A program made the translations under genes and the position numbers. The notes beneath the pieces were generated by a model. That model was not told the origin of the DNA and made no database searches. It saw only the letters and a program-made list of their open reading frames with translations. From Chitinophaga pinensis (GTDB taxonomy: Bacteria > Bacteroidota > Bacteroidia > Chitinophagales > Chitinophagaceae), in the NCBI GenBank assembly GCA_902167325.1, contig LR632930.1, positions 744,001-808,000 on the forward strand: a DNA stretch of 64,000 nucleotides, given 5' to 3'. Shown here one piece after another: positions 15,653-24,550 of the stretch (position 1 is its first letter; every line of letters begins with the position of its first letter).

Positions 15653-16798
15653 ATGAGAATGTTGATTTGTATGCTTGCGGCTTGGGGAGGCCTTTCTGCC
15701 TGCCAGACCGGGCAAAAGAAAAACGCTGAGACAACCGACAGTTCAACCGCCGCTACCATAGCGCCGGTACAGGTGACCGTTGCCCATTCGTTTTATAAAC
15801 AATTTAAAGGTACCCTCGCCGGTCAGCCCGTTACCCTGCAACTGATCAAATACAACCCGGGCAGATATGAAGCCTTGTATGTATACGACAAAGTTGGTGA
15901 ACCCATCGGCCTGTCTTTCGTTCGCGAAACCGGCGACAGTCTGACCCTGGCGGAATATGCCGGTATCGATAACGAGAATATGCTGAGCGGGGCTTTCAAC
16001 GGCGTGCAGTACCGTGGTAATTGGACCGGCAATGGTAAAACATTTGAATTTGAACTGGCAGAGAACATGGATAGTGCTATTACCTTTGATGTGCATACAT
16101 TCGAAGATTCTGCCAAACTGCTTCCCAACAAAGCCAACTCCCCCATAGGCAGGGCCACTGAAAGTATGGTGTGGCCCACTGGCGGGGCAGACCAGGCTAC
16201 CATTGAATTTCTGCGGACCTCCCTCTACCCTGAACTTAAACCGGGGGATATGCCCGTTCAGTCCATCAAAACTGCCGTGCTGGCATACCTCGAAAGTTAT
16301 CAGGACAATGCCAAAGACCTCGATTCTTCCGACAATGAATTTGGCCCCGGGGCATCCTGGAACTGGGAAACAAATTCCTCTGCCAGCATTACCTGGAACA
16401 AGTTTCCGCTACTCGCCGTTGCCAAATTGGGATACGAATATAGTGGAGGGGCGCATGGCAACTATGGCACTTCTTTTGAAGCTTACGACCTCGCTGCAAA
16501 GAAAAAACTCTCTGTTACGGACGTTTTCAAGCCCGGTTATAAACCCACATTGGGTGCGGCACTTGAAAAATCCTTCCGCAAACTGTATAAAGTGCCGGCC
16601 ACTAAACCACTCGATGAAGCTTACCTGTTCAAAAAACACATCGAGCCGAACGAGAATTTTTATCTGACCGACAAAGGCGTTGTTTTCAACTTCCTCCCTT
16701 ATGAGATAGCAAGCTACGCCGTAGGACAGATCACACTGTTCGTACCCTGGAGCGACATCCGGGCCATCCTACAGGACACATATTTACCAAAACCATGA
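15653..16798 (+). CDS. DUF3298/RsiV-like lipoprotein, copy 2
   Basis: A 381-residue paralogue of the preceding gene with the same plan: lipobox LSAC, a linker, a region with FKGTLAGQPVTLQL, and the DUF3298 signature YEYSGGAHGNYGTSF with KKLSVTDVFK. The two proteins align along their whole length and end alike (ITLFVPWSDIR), so they arose by tandem duplication. The stop overlaps the helicase start by 4 nt (ATGA), implying translational coupling. Confidence 0.8.
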   Translation: MRMLICMLAAWGGLSACQTGQKKNAETTDSSTAATIAPVQVTVAHSFYKQFKGTLAGQPVTLQLIKYNPGRYEALYVYDKVGEPIGLSFVRETGDSLTLAEYAGIDNENMLSGAFNGVQYRGNWTGNGKTFEFELAENMDSAITFDVHTFEDSAKLLPNKANSPIGRATESMVWPTGGADQATIEFLRTSLYPELKPGDMPVQSIKTAVLAYLESYQDNAKDLDSSDNEFGPGASWNWETNSSASITWNKFPLLAVAKLGYEYSGGAHGNYGTSFEAYDLAAKKKLSVTDVFKPGYKPTLGAALEKSFRKLYKVPATKPLDEAYLFKKHIEPNENFYLTDKGVVFNFLPYEIASYAVGQITLFVPWSDIRAILQDTYLPKP

Positions 16799-19700
16799 GC
16801 AATCCGCAACAGGAACAATATAATCAACGATACGACGAAGTATACGCACGCCTTAACAGCGCACAGCGGGAGGCGGTAGACAATACTGAAGGGCCTGTAA
16901 TGGTAATTGCCGGCCCGGGAACGGGTAAAACACAGATCCTGGCATCCCGCATCGGCAAGATCTTACGGGATACCGACTTCCTCCCTCACAACATTCTCTG
17001 CCTTACCTATACCGACGCAGGTACCGTTGCCATGCGCAAGCGGCTTACCGATTTCATCGGGCCGGATGCCTATCGCGTCAATATCCATACATTTCACTCG
17101 TTTTGTAATGAAGTGATCCAGGATAACCTGTCGCTTTTTGAGAAAAACGTACTGGATCCTATTTCTGATCTGGAGAAGATCCAGCTGCTGAAAACCCTCA
17201 TCGACGGGTTTACCAAAGAAAATCCGCTCAAACGCTACCGTGGCGATGTATATTATGACATGCGCAACCTCGCCGGTCTGTTTTCTACCATGAAGCGCGA
17301 GGGCTGGACTGTTCCTTTTATCCGTGAGCGCGTGGAAGCATATGTGGAAAGCCTGCCTGAGCGGGAAGAATACATCTACAAGCGTAACCAGGGCCGGTTT
17401 AAGAAAGGCGACCTGAAGCAGGATAAGATGGCGAATGAACAGGAAAAGATGGCGCGGCTACTGGCTGCTGTTGAACAGTTCGACGTGTTTCAGCAGCTGA
17501 TGCACAAAGCCAACCGTTACGACTTCGATGATATGATCAACTGGGTGATACGCGTGTTTCGTGAAAACCCCAACCTGTTGCTCGATTATAAAGAGCGGTT
17601 TCAATACATACTGGTGGATGAATATCAGGACACCAGCGGTACCCAGAACATCCTTATCGGCCTGCTCACCAGCGGTGAGGAAAAACCGAACGTATTCGTG
17701 GTGGGTGACGACGATCAGTCTATTTACCGCTTCCAGGGTGCCAACGTGGAAAACATGGAGCAATTCGCCAATGATCATCTTGCGCACGACCTGCGCACGG
17801 TGGTGCTGACGGAAAACTACCGCTCTGTACAAAACATCCTCGACGTGTCCATGTCCGTTATTTCACAAAACGAAGGCTCCCGGCTGGTAGATAAGCTGCC
17901 CGGCCTCAGCAAGCAACTGAAAGCAGCTAACGACAAGCTCACACCCCTCAATATTCCCCCGCTGATCCGTCGGTACAATACGCCCCGCGACGAAATGGCG
18001 CATATAACGCTCGAAGTAGAGCGTATACTCGCCAAAGGAGTTATGCCCGGGAAAATCGCGGTTATTTACAAGGAGAATAAGTACGGTGAAGAGCTGGCAC
18101 AATACTTCAGGCTGAAAGGCGTGCCTTTCTTTTCCAAAAGGAATCAGAATTTATTCGAAATCCCGTTTGCCCGGAAAATCCTGCAGATCCTCCGGTATAT
18201 CGCTCGTGAACTGGAAACGCCTTACAGCGGCGACGATATTCTTTTCGAGCTGATGCACTACGATTTTTACAAAGTGCCCCCTATCGAAACCGCGCGCATC
18301 AGTATTGAAGTAGCGGAAAAGGGGTACAGCGAAAAATCTTCTATCCGCAAATACCTGCAGGAGTGGGTGAATACCCGCAACCCAACCCTGTTTTCCCTCG
18401 CACCGCACGATGATGCACTACGACTGGGGCGCCTCCTCGAGAAATGGATAGGCGATGCACATAACATTACCCTGCAGCAGTTGTTTTCTTCCATTATTAG
18501 TGAAGGCGGTATTCTTTCTTACATCCTTGCCAGTCCGGAAAAGATATCGCTCATGAAAGTGCTGCAGGCCCTGTTCGACTTCGTGAAAGAAGAAACCCGC
18601 CGCCATCCTGACATGAATATCGTAAAACTCCTCGAAACCATCGATCTGATGGAATCCAACGGGCTGTCGATCCCCCTCATCCAGGTTTCAGGAAACGAAA
18701 AGGGTGTTAATCTGCTCACTGCCCATGGCTCCAAGGGGCTGGAATTCGAATATGTATTCCTGACGGGCGTTACTTCCAACATCTGGGAAGACAAGAAAAA
18801 AATGAGCGGTGGCTTCTCCTTCCCCGATACGGTATTTACCACGGAAGCCACCTCCACCGATCAGCAGGAACTGCGGCGCCTCTTTTATGTTGCCCTTACC
18901 CGGGCAGAAAAGCATCTGTATATCTCCTACCCCGACTATAAGCAGGACGGGAAACCACTGGTGCCCAGTGTATTCGTGGCTGAGATCCAGCAATATCACA
19001 ATCTGAACGTAGTTCCGGTAACCATGGATGATGAAACCATGTTCCAGTTCGAGATCCTGCAATATGGTAAGGAACAGGCGCCGGAGATCGAAAAAGTAGA
19101 TCAGTTGTTTATTGACACCCTCCTGAGCGGCTTTACCATGAACGTAACGGCGCTTAATAATTACCTGCATTGCCCGCTTGCGTTCTTTTACCAGAACCTG
19201 CTCCGCGTACCTTCGGGCCGCTCCGAAAACACAGAATTCGGTTCTGCGGTACACTTTGCACTGGAGAAGCTATTTCAGAAAATGCAGGAGAAAAACGAAT
19301 TCCCTCCAAAGGAAGAGTTTATCAAAGACTTCCGTTACAGCATGCTCCGCAGCCGGGAAGCCTTTACCAAAGAGGCCTTCAACCGGCGGATGGAATACGG
19401 GGAAGACATCCTGACCAATTATTACAACAAATACCTCCCTCACTGGAACCGCATTGTAAGCATTGAACGCAACATCAGGAACGTGGTAGTGAACGGTGTG
19501 CCGCTGAAAGGGAAGATAGACAAGCTCGAATTCAACGGCAGTGAAATAAATGTGGTGGATTACAAAACGGGGGATTATGAGAAAACGAAGAAAGACCTCC
19601 GGAAGTTTGACCGGCCCAACGACCGCAACCCCAACGGTGGCGACTATTGGCGGCAGGCCGTTTTCTATAAAATCCTGCTCGACAATTACAAACAGAAGAA

Positions 19701-19950
19701 CTGGCATGTGGTGAGTACGGAGTTCGATTTCGTGGAGCCGAACAAGCAGAAGGAATACTTTAAAGAAAAGATCGACATCCTGCCCGAAGATATTACCACC
19801 GTAAGCGAGCAAATCCGCGAAACCTGGATCCATATCCAGAATAAGGACTTTTATACCGGCTGCGGCAAAGAGGACTGCCGCTGGTGCAACTTCGTAAAAG
19901 ACAATAAACTGGAGGTGGCACTGCACACCCTGGTGGAGGAGGAAGAGTAA
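16795..19950 (+). CDS. UvrD-like helicase with C-terminal PD-(D/E)XK nuclease
   Basis: A 1051-residue superfamily 1A helicase. The Walker A loop is AGPGTGKTQ with Lys45. LCLTYTDAGTVAMRKRL is motif Ia, VDEYQDTSGTQN is motif II, VGDDDQSIYRFQGA is motif III, LTAHGSKGLEFEYVF is motif V, and RRLFYVALTRAEKHLY is motif VI. The last 300 residues form a RecB/AddB-type nuclease with VDYKTGDYEKTK. One Cys (YLHC) precedes the nuclease and three follow in CGKEDCRWC, the 4Cys pattern of AddB-type iron-sulfur nucleases. It probably acts in DNA break processing or repair. It overlaps the upstream lipoprotein gene by 4 nt. Confidence 0.92.
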   Translation: MSNPQQEQYNQRYDEVYARLNSAQREAVDNTEGPVMVIAGPGTGKTQILASRIGKILRDTDFLPHNILCLTYTDAGTVAMRKRLTDFIGPDAYRVNIHTFHSFCNEVIQDNLSLFEKNVLDPISDLEKIQLLKTLIDGFTKENPLKRYRGDVYYDMRNLAGLFSTMKREGWTVPFIRERVEAYVESLPEREEYIYKRNQGRFKKGDLKQDKMANEQEKMARLLAAVEQFDVFQQLMHKANRYDFDDMINWVIRVFRENPNLLLDYKERFQYILVDEYQDTSGTQNILIGLLTSGEEKPNVFVVGDDDQSIYRFQGANVENMEQFANDHLAHDLRTVVLTENYRSVQNILDVSMSVISQNEGSRLVDKLPGLSKQLKAANDKLTPLNIPPLIRRYNTPRDEMAHITLEVERILAKGVMPGKIAVIYKENKYGEELAQYFRLKGVPFFSKRNQNLFEIPFARKILQILRYIARELETPYSGDDILFELMHYDFYKVPPIETARISIEVAEKGYSEKSSIRKYLQEWVNTRNPTLFSLAPHDDALRLGRLLEKWIGDAHNITLQQLFSSIISEGGILSYILASPEKISLMKVLQALFDFVKEETRRHPDMNIVKLLETIDLMESNGLSIPLIQVSGNEKGVNLLTAHGSKGLEFEYVFLTGVTSNIWEDKKKMSGGFSFPDTVFTTEATSTDQQELRRLFYVALTRAEKHLYISYPDYKQDGKPLVPSVFVAEIQQYHNLNVVPVTMDDETMFQFEILQYGKEQAPEIEKVDQLFIDTLLSGFTMNVTALNNYLHCPLAFFYQNLLRVPSGRSENTEFGSAVHFALEKLFQKMQEKNEFPPKEEFIKDFRYSMLRSREAFTKEAFNRRMEYGEDILTNYYNKYLPHWNRIVSIERNIRNVVVNGVPLKGKIDKLEFNGSEINVVDYKTGDYEKTKKDLRKFDRPNDRNPNGGDYWRQAVFYKILLDNYKQKNWHVVSTEFDFVEPNKQKEYFKEKIDILPEDITTVSEQIRETWIHIQNKDFYTGCGKEDCRWCNFVKDNKLEVALHTLVEEEE

Positions 19951-20004
19951 ATAATGGCCAACAAGCAGTAAGTTTGCAAATTATAAATTCAGCGAAAAGG
20001 AATC

Positions 20005-21483
20005 ATGAATCAATATAAACTGGGCTGGTTTGGCTCATGGATAATACTGGCAGTGTTCGGCATGTTTTTCTCGCATTGCGCCAATATTGTGCCGCCCGGT
20101 GGCGGGCCAAGGGATACCATTGCGCCAAGAGTGCTCAGTATATCACCGCCCGATTCTACCCTCGGTTTCAATGAAAAGCAGGTTACATTCCGGTTCAATG
20201 AGTATGTAGAGCTGGAAAACGTGCTGGAAAAACTGATCGTGTCACCTACGCTGAAGCGAACACCCTCCATTACTGCCAAGTTGCGTACCATAACCATGGT
20301 CATAAAGGACTCTCTGCAGCCCAATACCACTTACACTTTTAACTTCGGTGACGCTGTGAAAGACGTGAACGAACGCAACCCCATCGAGGATTTCCAATAT
20401 GTAGTGTCTACCGGCGATTATCTCGACTCCCTTACCCTTACTGGCACTATTCTCATAGCAGAAACCGGCAAACCCGACAGTAACGTGGCGGTAATGTTAT
20501 ATTCTAACATCCTGGAAGACAGTGTGGTATCGAAGGAAAAACCACTGTACCTCGCTAAAACAAAGGGGAATGGAAGTTATCGTTTCAAAAACCTGAAACC
20601 AGGCAAATACAAGATCTTCGCTCTGAAGGAAGAAGACCGGGATTTTCAATATACCCAGGCCGATGAACTGATCGCTTTCCGAGATCAGCCGATCGACCTT
20701 CAGGAAGCCATGACGGATATTAACATGTCGCTTTTCAAAGAGCCGGACTCTCTCCGCCCCAAGTACGAGGAGCTGGACCTCCCTGCCGAGCCGGAACAGC
20801 CGAAGCAGGAGAAGAAGAAAGACGACAAGAAAAAACCCAAGTTGCTGGCCAGTGCCGAACTGAATGGTGGCCGGCAGGAACTGGGTGACAGCCTAATACT
20901 GTCCTTCAACTTCCCGCTCCGCAGCCTCGATTCCGGTGCAATATCCCTGTTGGAAGACACCACGCTCCGCCCGGTGCGCTTTGGCGTCAGTGTGGCCGAT
21001 ACTACGCAGAAACGGTTTAAACTCGCCTATAACTGGAAACCGGGTAAACCTTACCAACTGATCCTTCCCGCAGGCTTCGCAACCGATACCACCGGCCTGC
21101 AGACAGCCAAGGCCGACACCGTTCGTTTTGAAGCCAAAATGCTGGACGATTACGGAACGGTTACCGTACAACTTAGCATCAGCGACAGTGCGAAAGTACT
21201 GCTCCCCGAAAGCGACAGCAGCTATCAGTTTGTGGTACAGCTGGTTACCGGCGGAAAAGAAGTGAAATATACCGGTGTGGTGAAAAATGGTAAATGGGAA
21301 CGCGGGCTTATCCAGCCCGGTGAGTATGAAATCCGTGTGATTGTGGATCGCAACTTCAATGGCCAGTGGGATACCGGCATCTATTACCGCAACCCGAAAA
21401 AGCAGCCCGAAACCGTATTTACCTTCAAAGAGCCCATCAACGTCAAAAAGAACTGGACGGTGCCCACTAACGTCAAACTATAG
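20005..21483 (+). CDS. Ig-like (SbsA/Big_5 type) domain lipoprotein
   Basis: A 492-residue protein with an N-terminal membrane or signal segment ending in SHC. CANIVPPGGGPRDTIAP then leads into a Big_5/SbsA Ig-like domain (PRVLSISPPDSTLGF to about residue 135). A carboxypeptidase-regulatory-like segment (GSYRFKNLKPGKYKIFALKE) and a C-terminal beta region follow. A Lys-rich linker (QEKKKDDKKKPK) lies near 270. This architecture is recurrent in Bacteroidota and its function is unknown. It lies just before recR with 22 nt between. Confidence 0.82.
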   Translation: MNQYKLGWFGSWIILAVFGMFFSHCANIVPPGGGPRDTIAPRVLSISPPDSTLGFNEKQVTFRFNEYVELENVLEKLIVSPTLKRTPSITAKLRTITMVIKDSLQPNTTYTFNFGDAVKDVNERNPIEDFQYVVSTGDYLDSLTLTGTILIAETGKPDSNVAVMLYSNILEDSVVSKEKPLYLAKTKGNGSYRFKNLKPGKYKIFALKEEDRDFQYTQADELIAFRDQPIDLQEAMTDINMSLFKEPDSLRPKYEELDLPAEPEQPKQEKKKDDKKKPKLLASAELNGGRQELGDSLILSFNFPLRSLDSGAISLLEDTTLRPVRFGVSVADTTQKRFKLAYNWKPGKPYQLILPAGFATDTTGLQTAKADTVRFEAKMLDDYGTVTVQLSISDSAKVLLPESDSSYQFVVQLVTGGKEVKYTGVVKNGKWERGLIQPGEYEIRVIVDRNFNGQWDTGIYYRNPKKQPETVFTFKEPINVKKNWTVPTNVKL

Positions 21484-21505
21484 CCATTATCCGTAATTTT
21501 GCCGT

Positions 21506-22129
21506 ATGATCTTCTCTTCCGCATTGATAGAAAATGCCGTCAGCGAGTTTGCCCGCCTGCCCGGCGTGGGCAAGAAAACTGCTTTACGGCTGGTGCTTCA
21601 CCTGCTGAAGCAGGATACAGCCCAGGTGGAACTGTTTGCGGATGTAATCGCTAAAATGCGCCGGCAGATCAAATTCTGTAAAACCTGCCACAACGTTTCC
21701 GACGAAGATATCTGTACCATTTGTGGTAACGCTTCGCGTAATCATAAAGTGGTTTGCGTTGTGGAATCTATCCGTGATGTGATCGCCATCGAGAACACCC
21801 AGCAGTTCAATGGTGTTTATCATGTGCTGGGAGGCATCATCTCCCCGATCGATGGCATTGGGCCCGATCAGCTGCAGATCCACTCTCTGGTAGAACGGGT
21901 GCAGCAATATGGTGTGGAAGAAGTGATTATGGCACTTAGCCCTACCATCGAAGGCGATACTACGATTTACTATTTATCCAAGAAGCTGAAAGATTATCCT
22001 GTGAAAGTGACCACCATTGCGCGTGGCATCGCTTTCGGAGGAGAACTGGAATATGCCGATGAAATGACGCTGGCCCGGTCTCTCACGAACCGCCTCCCGC
22101 TCGAAAACTATCTCCAGCAGGGCAAATAA
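21506..22129 (+). CDS. recR: Recombination protein RecR
   Basis: A 207-residue RecR that works with RecF/RecO to load RecA. An N-terminal helix-hairpin-helix (LPGVGKKTALRLVLHLL) is followed by the Cys4 zinc motif CKTC and CTIC, a Toprim domain (VCVVESIRDVIAIE), and a C-terminal TTIARGIAFGGELEYADEMT block. The length is standard. A TAATTTTG box ends only 4 nt before the ATG, so it may be transcribed with a very short leader. Confidence 0.97.
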   Translation: MIFSSALIENAVSEFARLPGVGKKTALRLVLHLLKQDTAQVELFADVIAKMRRQIKFCKTCHNVSDEDICTICGNASRNHKVVCVVESIRDVIAIENTQQFNGVYHVLGGIISPIDGIGPDQLQIHSLVERVQQYGVEEVIMALSPTIEGDTTIYYLSKKLKDYPVKVTTIARGIAFGGELEYADEMTLARSLTNRLPLENYLQQGK

Positions 22130-22204
22130 GCTTGTATTTCCGGAAGGGCGGCTTATCTTTACACCCGGTTTTAACCATATTTCACCCCCTTAAACAGCCA
22201 GATC

Positions 22205-22726
22205 ATGCTCAAACTAATGCTGCTTTCCGCATTTTTCTCCATCGCTTTCGGCAATGTTTATGATTTTAAAGTGGACGCGCTCGAAGGCGGGAAGATCGAT
22301 TTCTCCAAATACAAAGGCAAAAAGATCCTTATTGTGAATACGGCCTCCCAGTGCGGCAATACACCCCAATACGCTGAACTGGAAAAACTGTATAAAAAAT
22401 ACCAGAAAAAGCTTGTCATCATAGGCTTCCCTGCCAACAACTTTGGCGGTCAGGAGCCCGGCTCTAATGCTGATATCAAGGCATTCTGTTCGAAGGAATA
22501 CGCCGTTACATTCCCCATGGCGGCCAAAATATCTGTAAAAGGCAACGACATCCATCCGCTTTATAAATGGCTGACGGAAGAAGCCAAAGCCAAACAACTC
22601 GCCCCGGAAGAAGTAACCTGGAACTTCCAGAAGTACCTGCTCAACGAAAAGGGTGAGCTGATCGCCGTTTTCAAGCCCCGTACCTCCCCTACTTCCGATG
22701 AAGTGCTGGAGGCCATAGAAAAATAA
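22205..22726 (+). CDS. Glutathione peroxidase-family thiol peroxidase
   Basis: A 173-residue protein with a predicted signal peptide (LMLLSAFFSIAFG), so probably periplasmic. The GPx active-site block is NTASQCGNTPQY, with Cys where selenoproteins have Sec. GFPANNFGGQEPG follows with the catalytic Gln, and WNFQKYLLNEKG carries the Trp-Asn pair. Such enzymes reduce hydroperoxides, usually with thioredoxin rather than glutathione. It is followed 6 nt later by a small lipoprotein gene. Confidence 0.93.
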   Translation: MLKLMLLSAFFSIAFGNVYDFKVDALEGGKIDFSKYKGKKILIVNTASQCGNTPQYAELEKLYKKYQKKLVIIGFPANNFGGQEPGSNADIKAFCSKEYAVTFPMAAKISVKGNDIHPLYKWLTEEAKAKQLAPEEVTWNFQKYLLNEKGELIAVFKPRTSPTSDEVLEAIEK

Positions 22727-22732
22727 TACGAC

Positions 22733-23260
22733 ATGAAGAAACACCTACTGATTTCCTTCGCAGCGCTTAGCTGTGCGGCAAGCCTGTGCCCCTCCTGCTC
22801 TGACTACGACAAAACACTGCTCGACAATTGCGAACGCACATCCATCAATGTAATTTACAATAACCAGTACGTACCCCTTAAAATGCTCAGCGCCACGCTC
22901 GTTCGCCAGCCTGGCGCAAAGGTTCTGAGCCAGGAAGCCTATTTCGGCGACACGGTTAAGCTGCTCCTCAAAGTTACCGACACCGCCTGGGCCGCGGGGG
23001 GCGGACAGGGGCACGACAGCCTTACCATAGGCACTTACCGGTACGTTCGCAATAGTAAGGATACCCTGGGCCGGGTAATTGCAGGGTTCAGGCAGGGAAC
23101 GCAGCTGCAATGGCTTCCTACAGACTCTTCCACAATTACCATCAGTGCAGTGGATGTAAAACGGCGGACCGTGACCGGCCGCTATTACCTCCGTACGGTT
23201 TCTCCCGCAATGGTGATCTCCGGGGAATTCAGCGAGGTTTGTTTGCTGTCGATCCCATAA
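22733..23260 (+). CDS. Hypothetical lipoprotein
   Basis: A 175-residue protein I do not recognise. The N-terminus MKKHLLISFAALSCAASLCPSC is a lipoprotein-type signal sequence. The rest looks like beta strands with ITISAVDVKRRTVTGRYYL, a pattern common in small Bacteroidota lipoproteins of the DUF6252 kind. That resemblance is weak. It is packed between the peroxidase (6 nt) and holB (21 nt), suggesting co-transcription. Confidence 0.7.
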   Translation: MKKHLLISFAALSCAASLCPSCSDYDKTLLDNCERTSINVIYNNQYVPLKMLSATLVRQPGAKVLSQEAYFGDTVKLLLKVTDTAWAAGGGQGHDSLTIGTYRYVRNSKDTLGRVIAGFRQGTQLQWLPTDSSTITISAVDVKRRTVTGRYYLRTVSPAMVISGEFSEVCLLSIP

Positions 23261-23281
23261 TTATGCCTTATTTTTACGGCT

Positions 23282-24418
23282 ATGTTTTTCGCGGATATCA
23301 TAGGACAGGAAGGAACACGCACGCAGATATTACATGCGGTTGAAAACAACCGGCTCAGCCACGCCATGATCATGCTGGCTCCGGAAGGTGCCGGCGGTTT
23401 ACCCATGGGCCTCGCTTTTGCCCAGTATCTCGTTTGTGAAGACCGTCAGGAAAATGATGCCTGCGGGAAATGCCAGGCCTGCGTGAAAGCCGGGAGGTAC
23501 ATCCACCCCGATATCCATTTTTCCTATCCCGTTATCCCCCGCAAGTCAGGTGATAAGCCCGTAAGTACAGATTACGCTGCAGAATGGCGGGATTTTATTG
23601 CGCAACAGCCTTACGGCAATGCTTACGACTGGCTGCAATTCATAGGTGCGGAAAACAAGCAGGGGAACATCACCGCCCATGAGTGTCAGGATATTATCCG
23701 CAAGCTGAACCTGAAAAGCTTCGAAAGCAAGTATAAGATATTACTCATGTGGATGCCGGAGTACCTCGGGAACGAGGGCAACCGGCTGCTGAAGCTTATC
23801 GAGGAGCCTCCGGCTAATACAGTTTTCATACTCGTGGCGGAAAACCAGGAGCAGATCCTGGCTACCATCCTTTCCCGTACGCAATTGATAAAGGTACACC
23901 CACTGGGTAAAGATGAGATCGTGAAAGCCCTTGTCCAACGGAACGGGGTGCCTGAAACCCGGGCAAGGCAAATCGCCACCATCGCATCCGGTAATTACCG
24001 TGAAGCCATGCACCTGCTCAACCATTCCGATAACGACTACCACGAATTATTGCGTAACTGGCTGAATGCCATCTTCATGCAAAACCGGGCCGGGCTGCAG
24101 GAATGGGTAGATAATATGTCCAGCGCCAAAATGGGCCGCGAAAACCAAAAGCAGTTTATCCGGTATTTCATCAACGTGCTGGAACATAGCCTCCGGGTCC
24201 AATATATGGACCCCGCCCAGCTGGCCTTTTCTCCGGAAGAGATCGACTTTGCGGAGAAGCTGAAGAAACTTGCCAACCTCGGGCAAATGGGAAAGATCAT
24301 GGATGAGCTGGACAATGCATACTACCACATCGAAAGGAATGCTAACGGAAAAATCCTGTTCCATGCCCTGTCCATCAGGCTTCAGTACATCTTCAAAGGC
24401 CGATCCCTGCCTGTTTAG
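23282..24418 (+). CDS. holB: DNA polymerase III subunit delta'
   Basis: A 378-residue clamp-loader delta' subunit. It opens with FADIIGQEGTRTQILHAVENNRLSHAMIM. The nucleotide loop is degenerate (APEGAGGLPMG, no Lys), as accepted for the non-ATPase delta' subunit. A Cys cluster (CEDRQENDACGKCQAC) matches the zinc module. IEEPPANTVFILVAENQEQILATILSRTQ includes the sensor 1 and SRC-like region. It acts at the replication fork. Confidence 0.93.
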   Translation: MFFADIIGQEGTRTQILHAVENNRLSHAMIMLAPEGAGGLPMGLAFAQYLVCEDRQENDACGKCQACVKAGRYIHPDIHFSYPVIPRKSGDKPVSTDYAAEWRDFIAQQPYGNAYDWLQFIGAENKQGNITAHECQDIIRKLNLKSFESKYKILLMWMPEYLGNEGNRLLKLIEEPPANTVFILVAENQEQILATILSRTQLIKVHPLGKDEIVKALVQRNGVPETRARQIATIASGNYREAMHLLNHSDNDYHELLRNWLNAIFMQNRAGLQEWVDNMSSAKMGRENQKQFIRYFINVLEHSLRVQYMDPAQLAFSPEEIDFAEKLKKLANLGQMGKIMDELDNAYYHIERNANGKILFHALSIRLQYIFKGRSLPV

Positions 24419-24550
24419 CTGTCAACAAATTAATGTACCTTTGTCCGGCTATTTCCCTATACGCCCCTTTCGAATCTGAAAGTAAATATGTACTTTTAGT
24501 GACTTGGGGTGCCAGGGATCAACATTTTTTAAATAAATAAACTGAATAAT

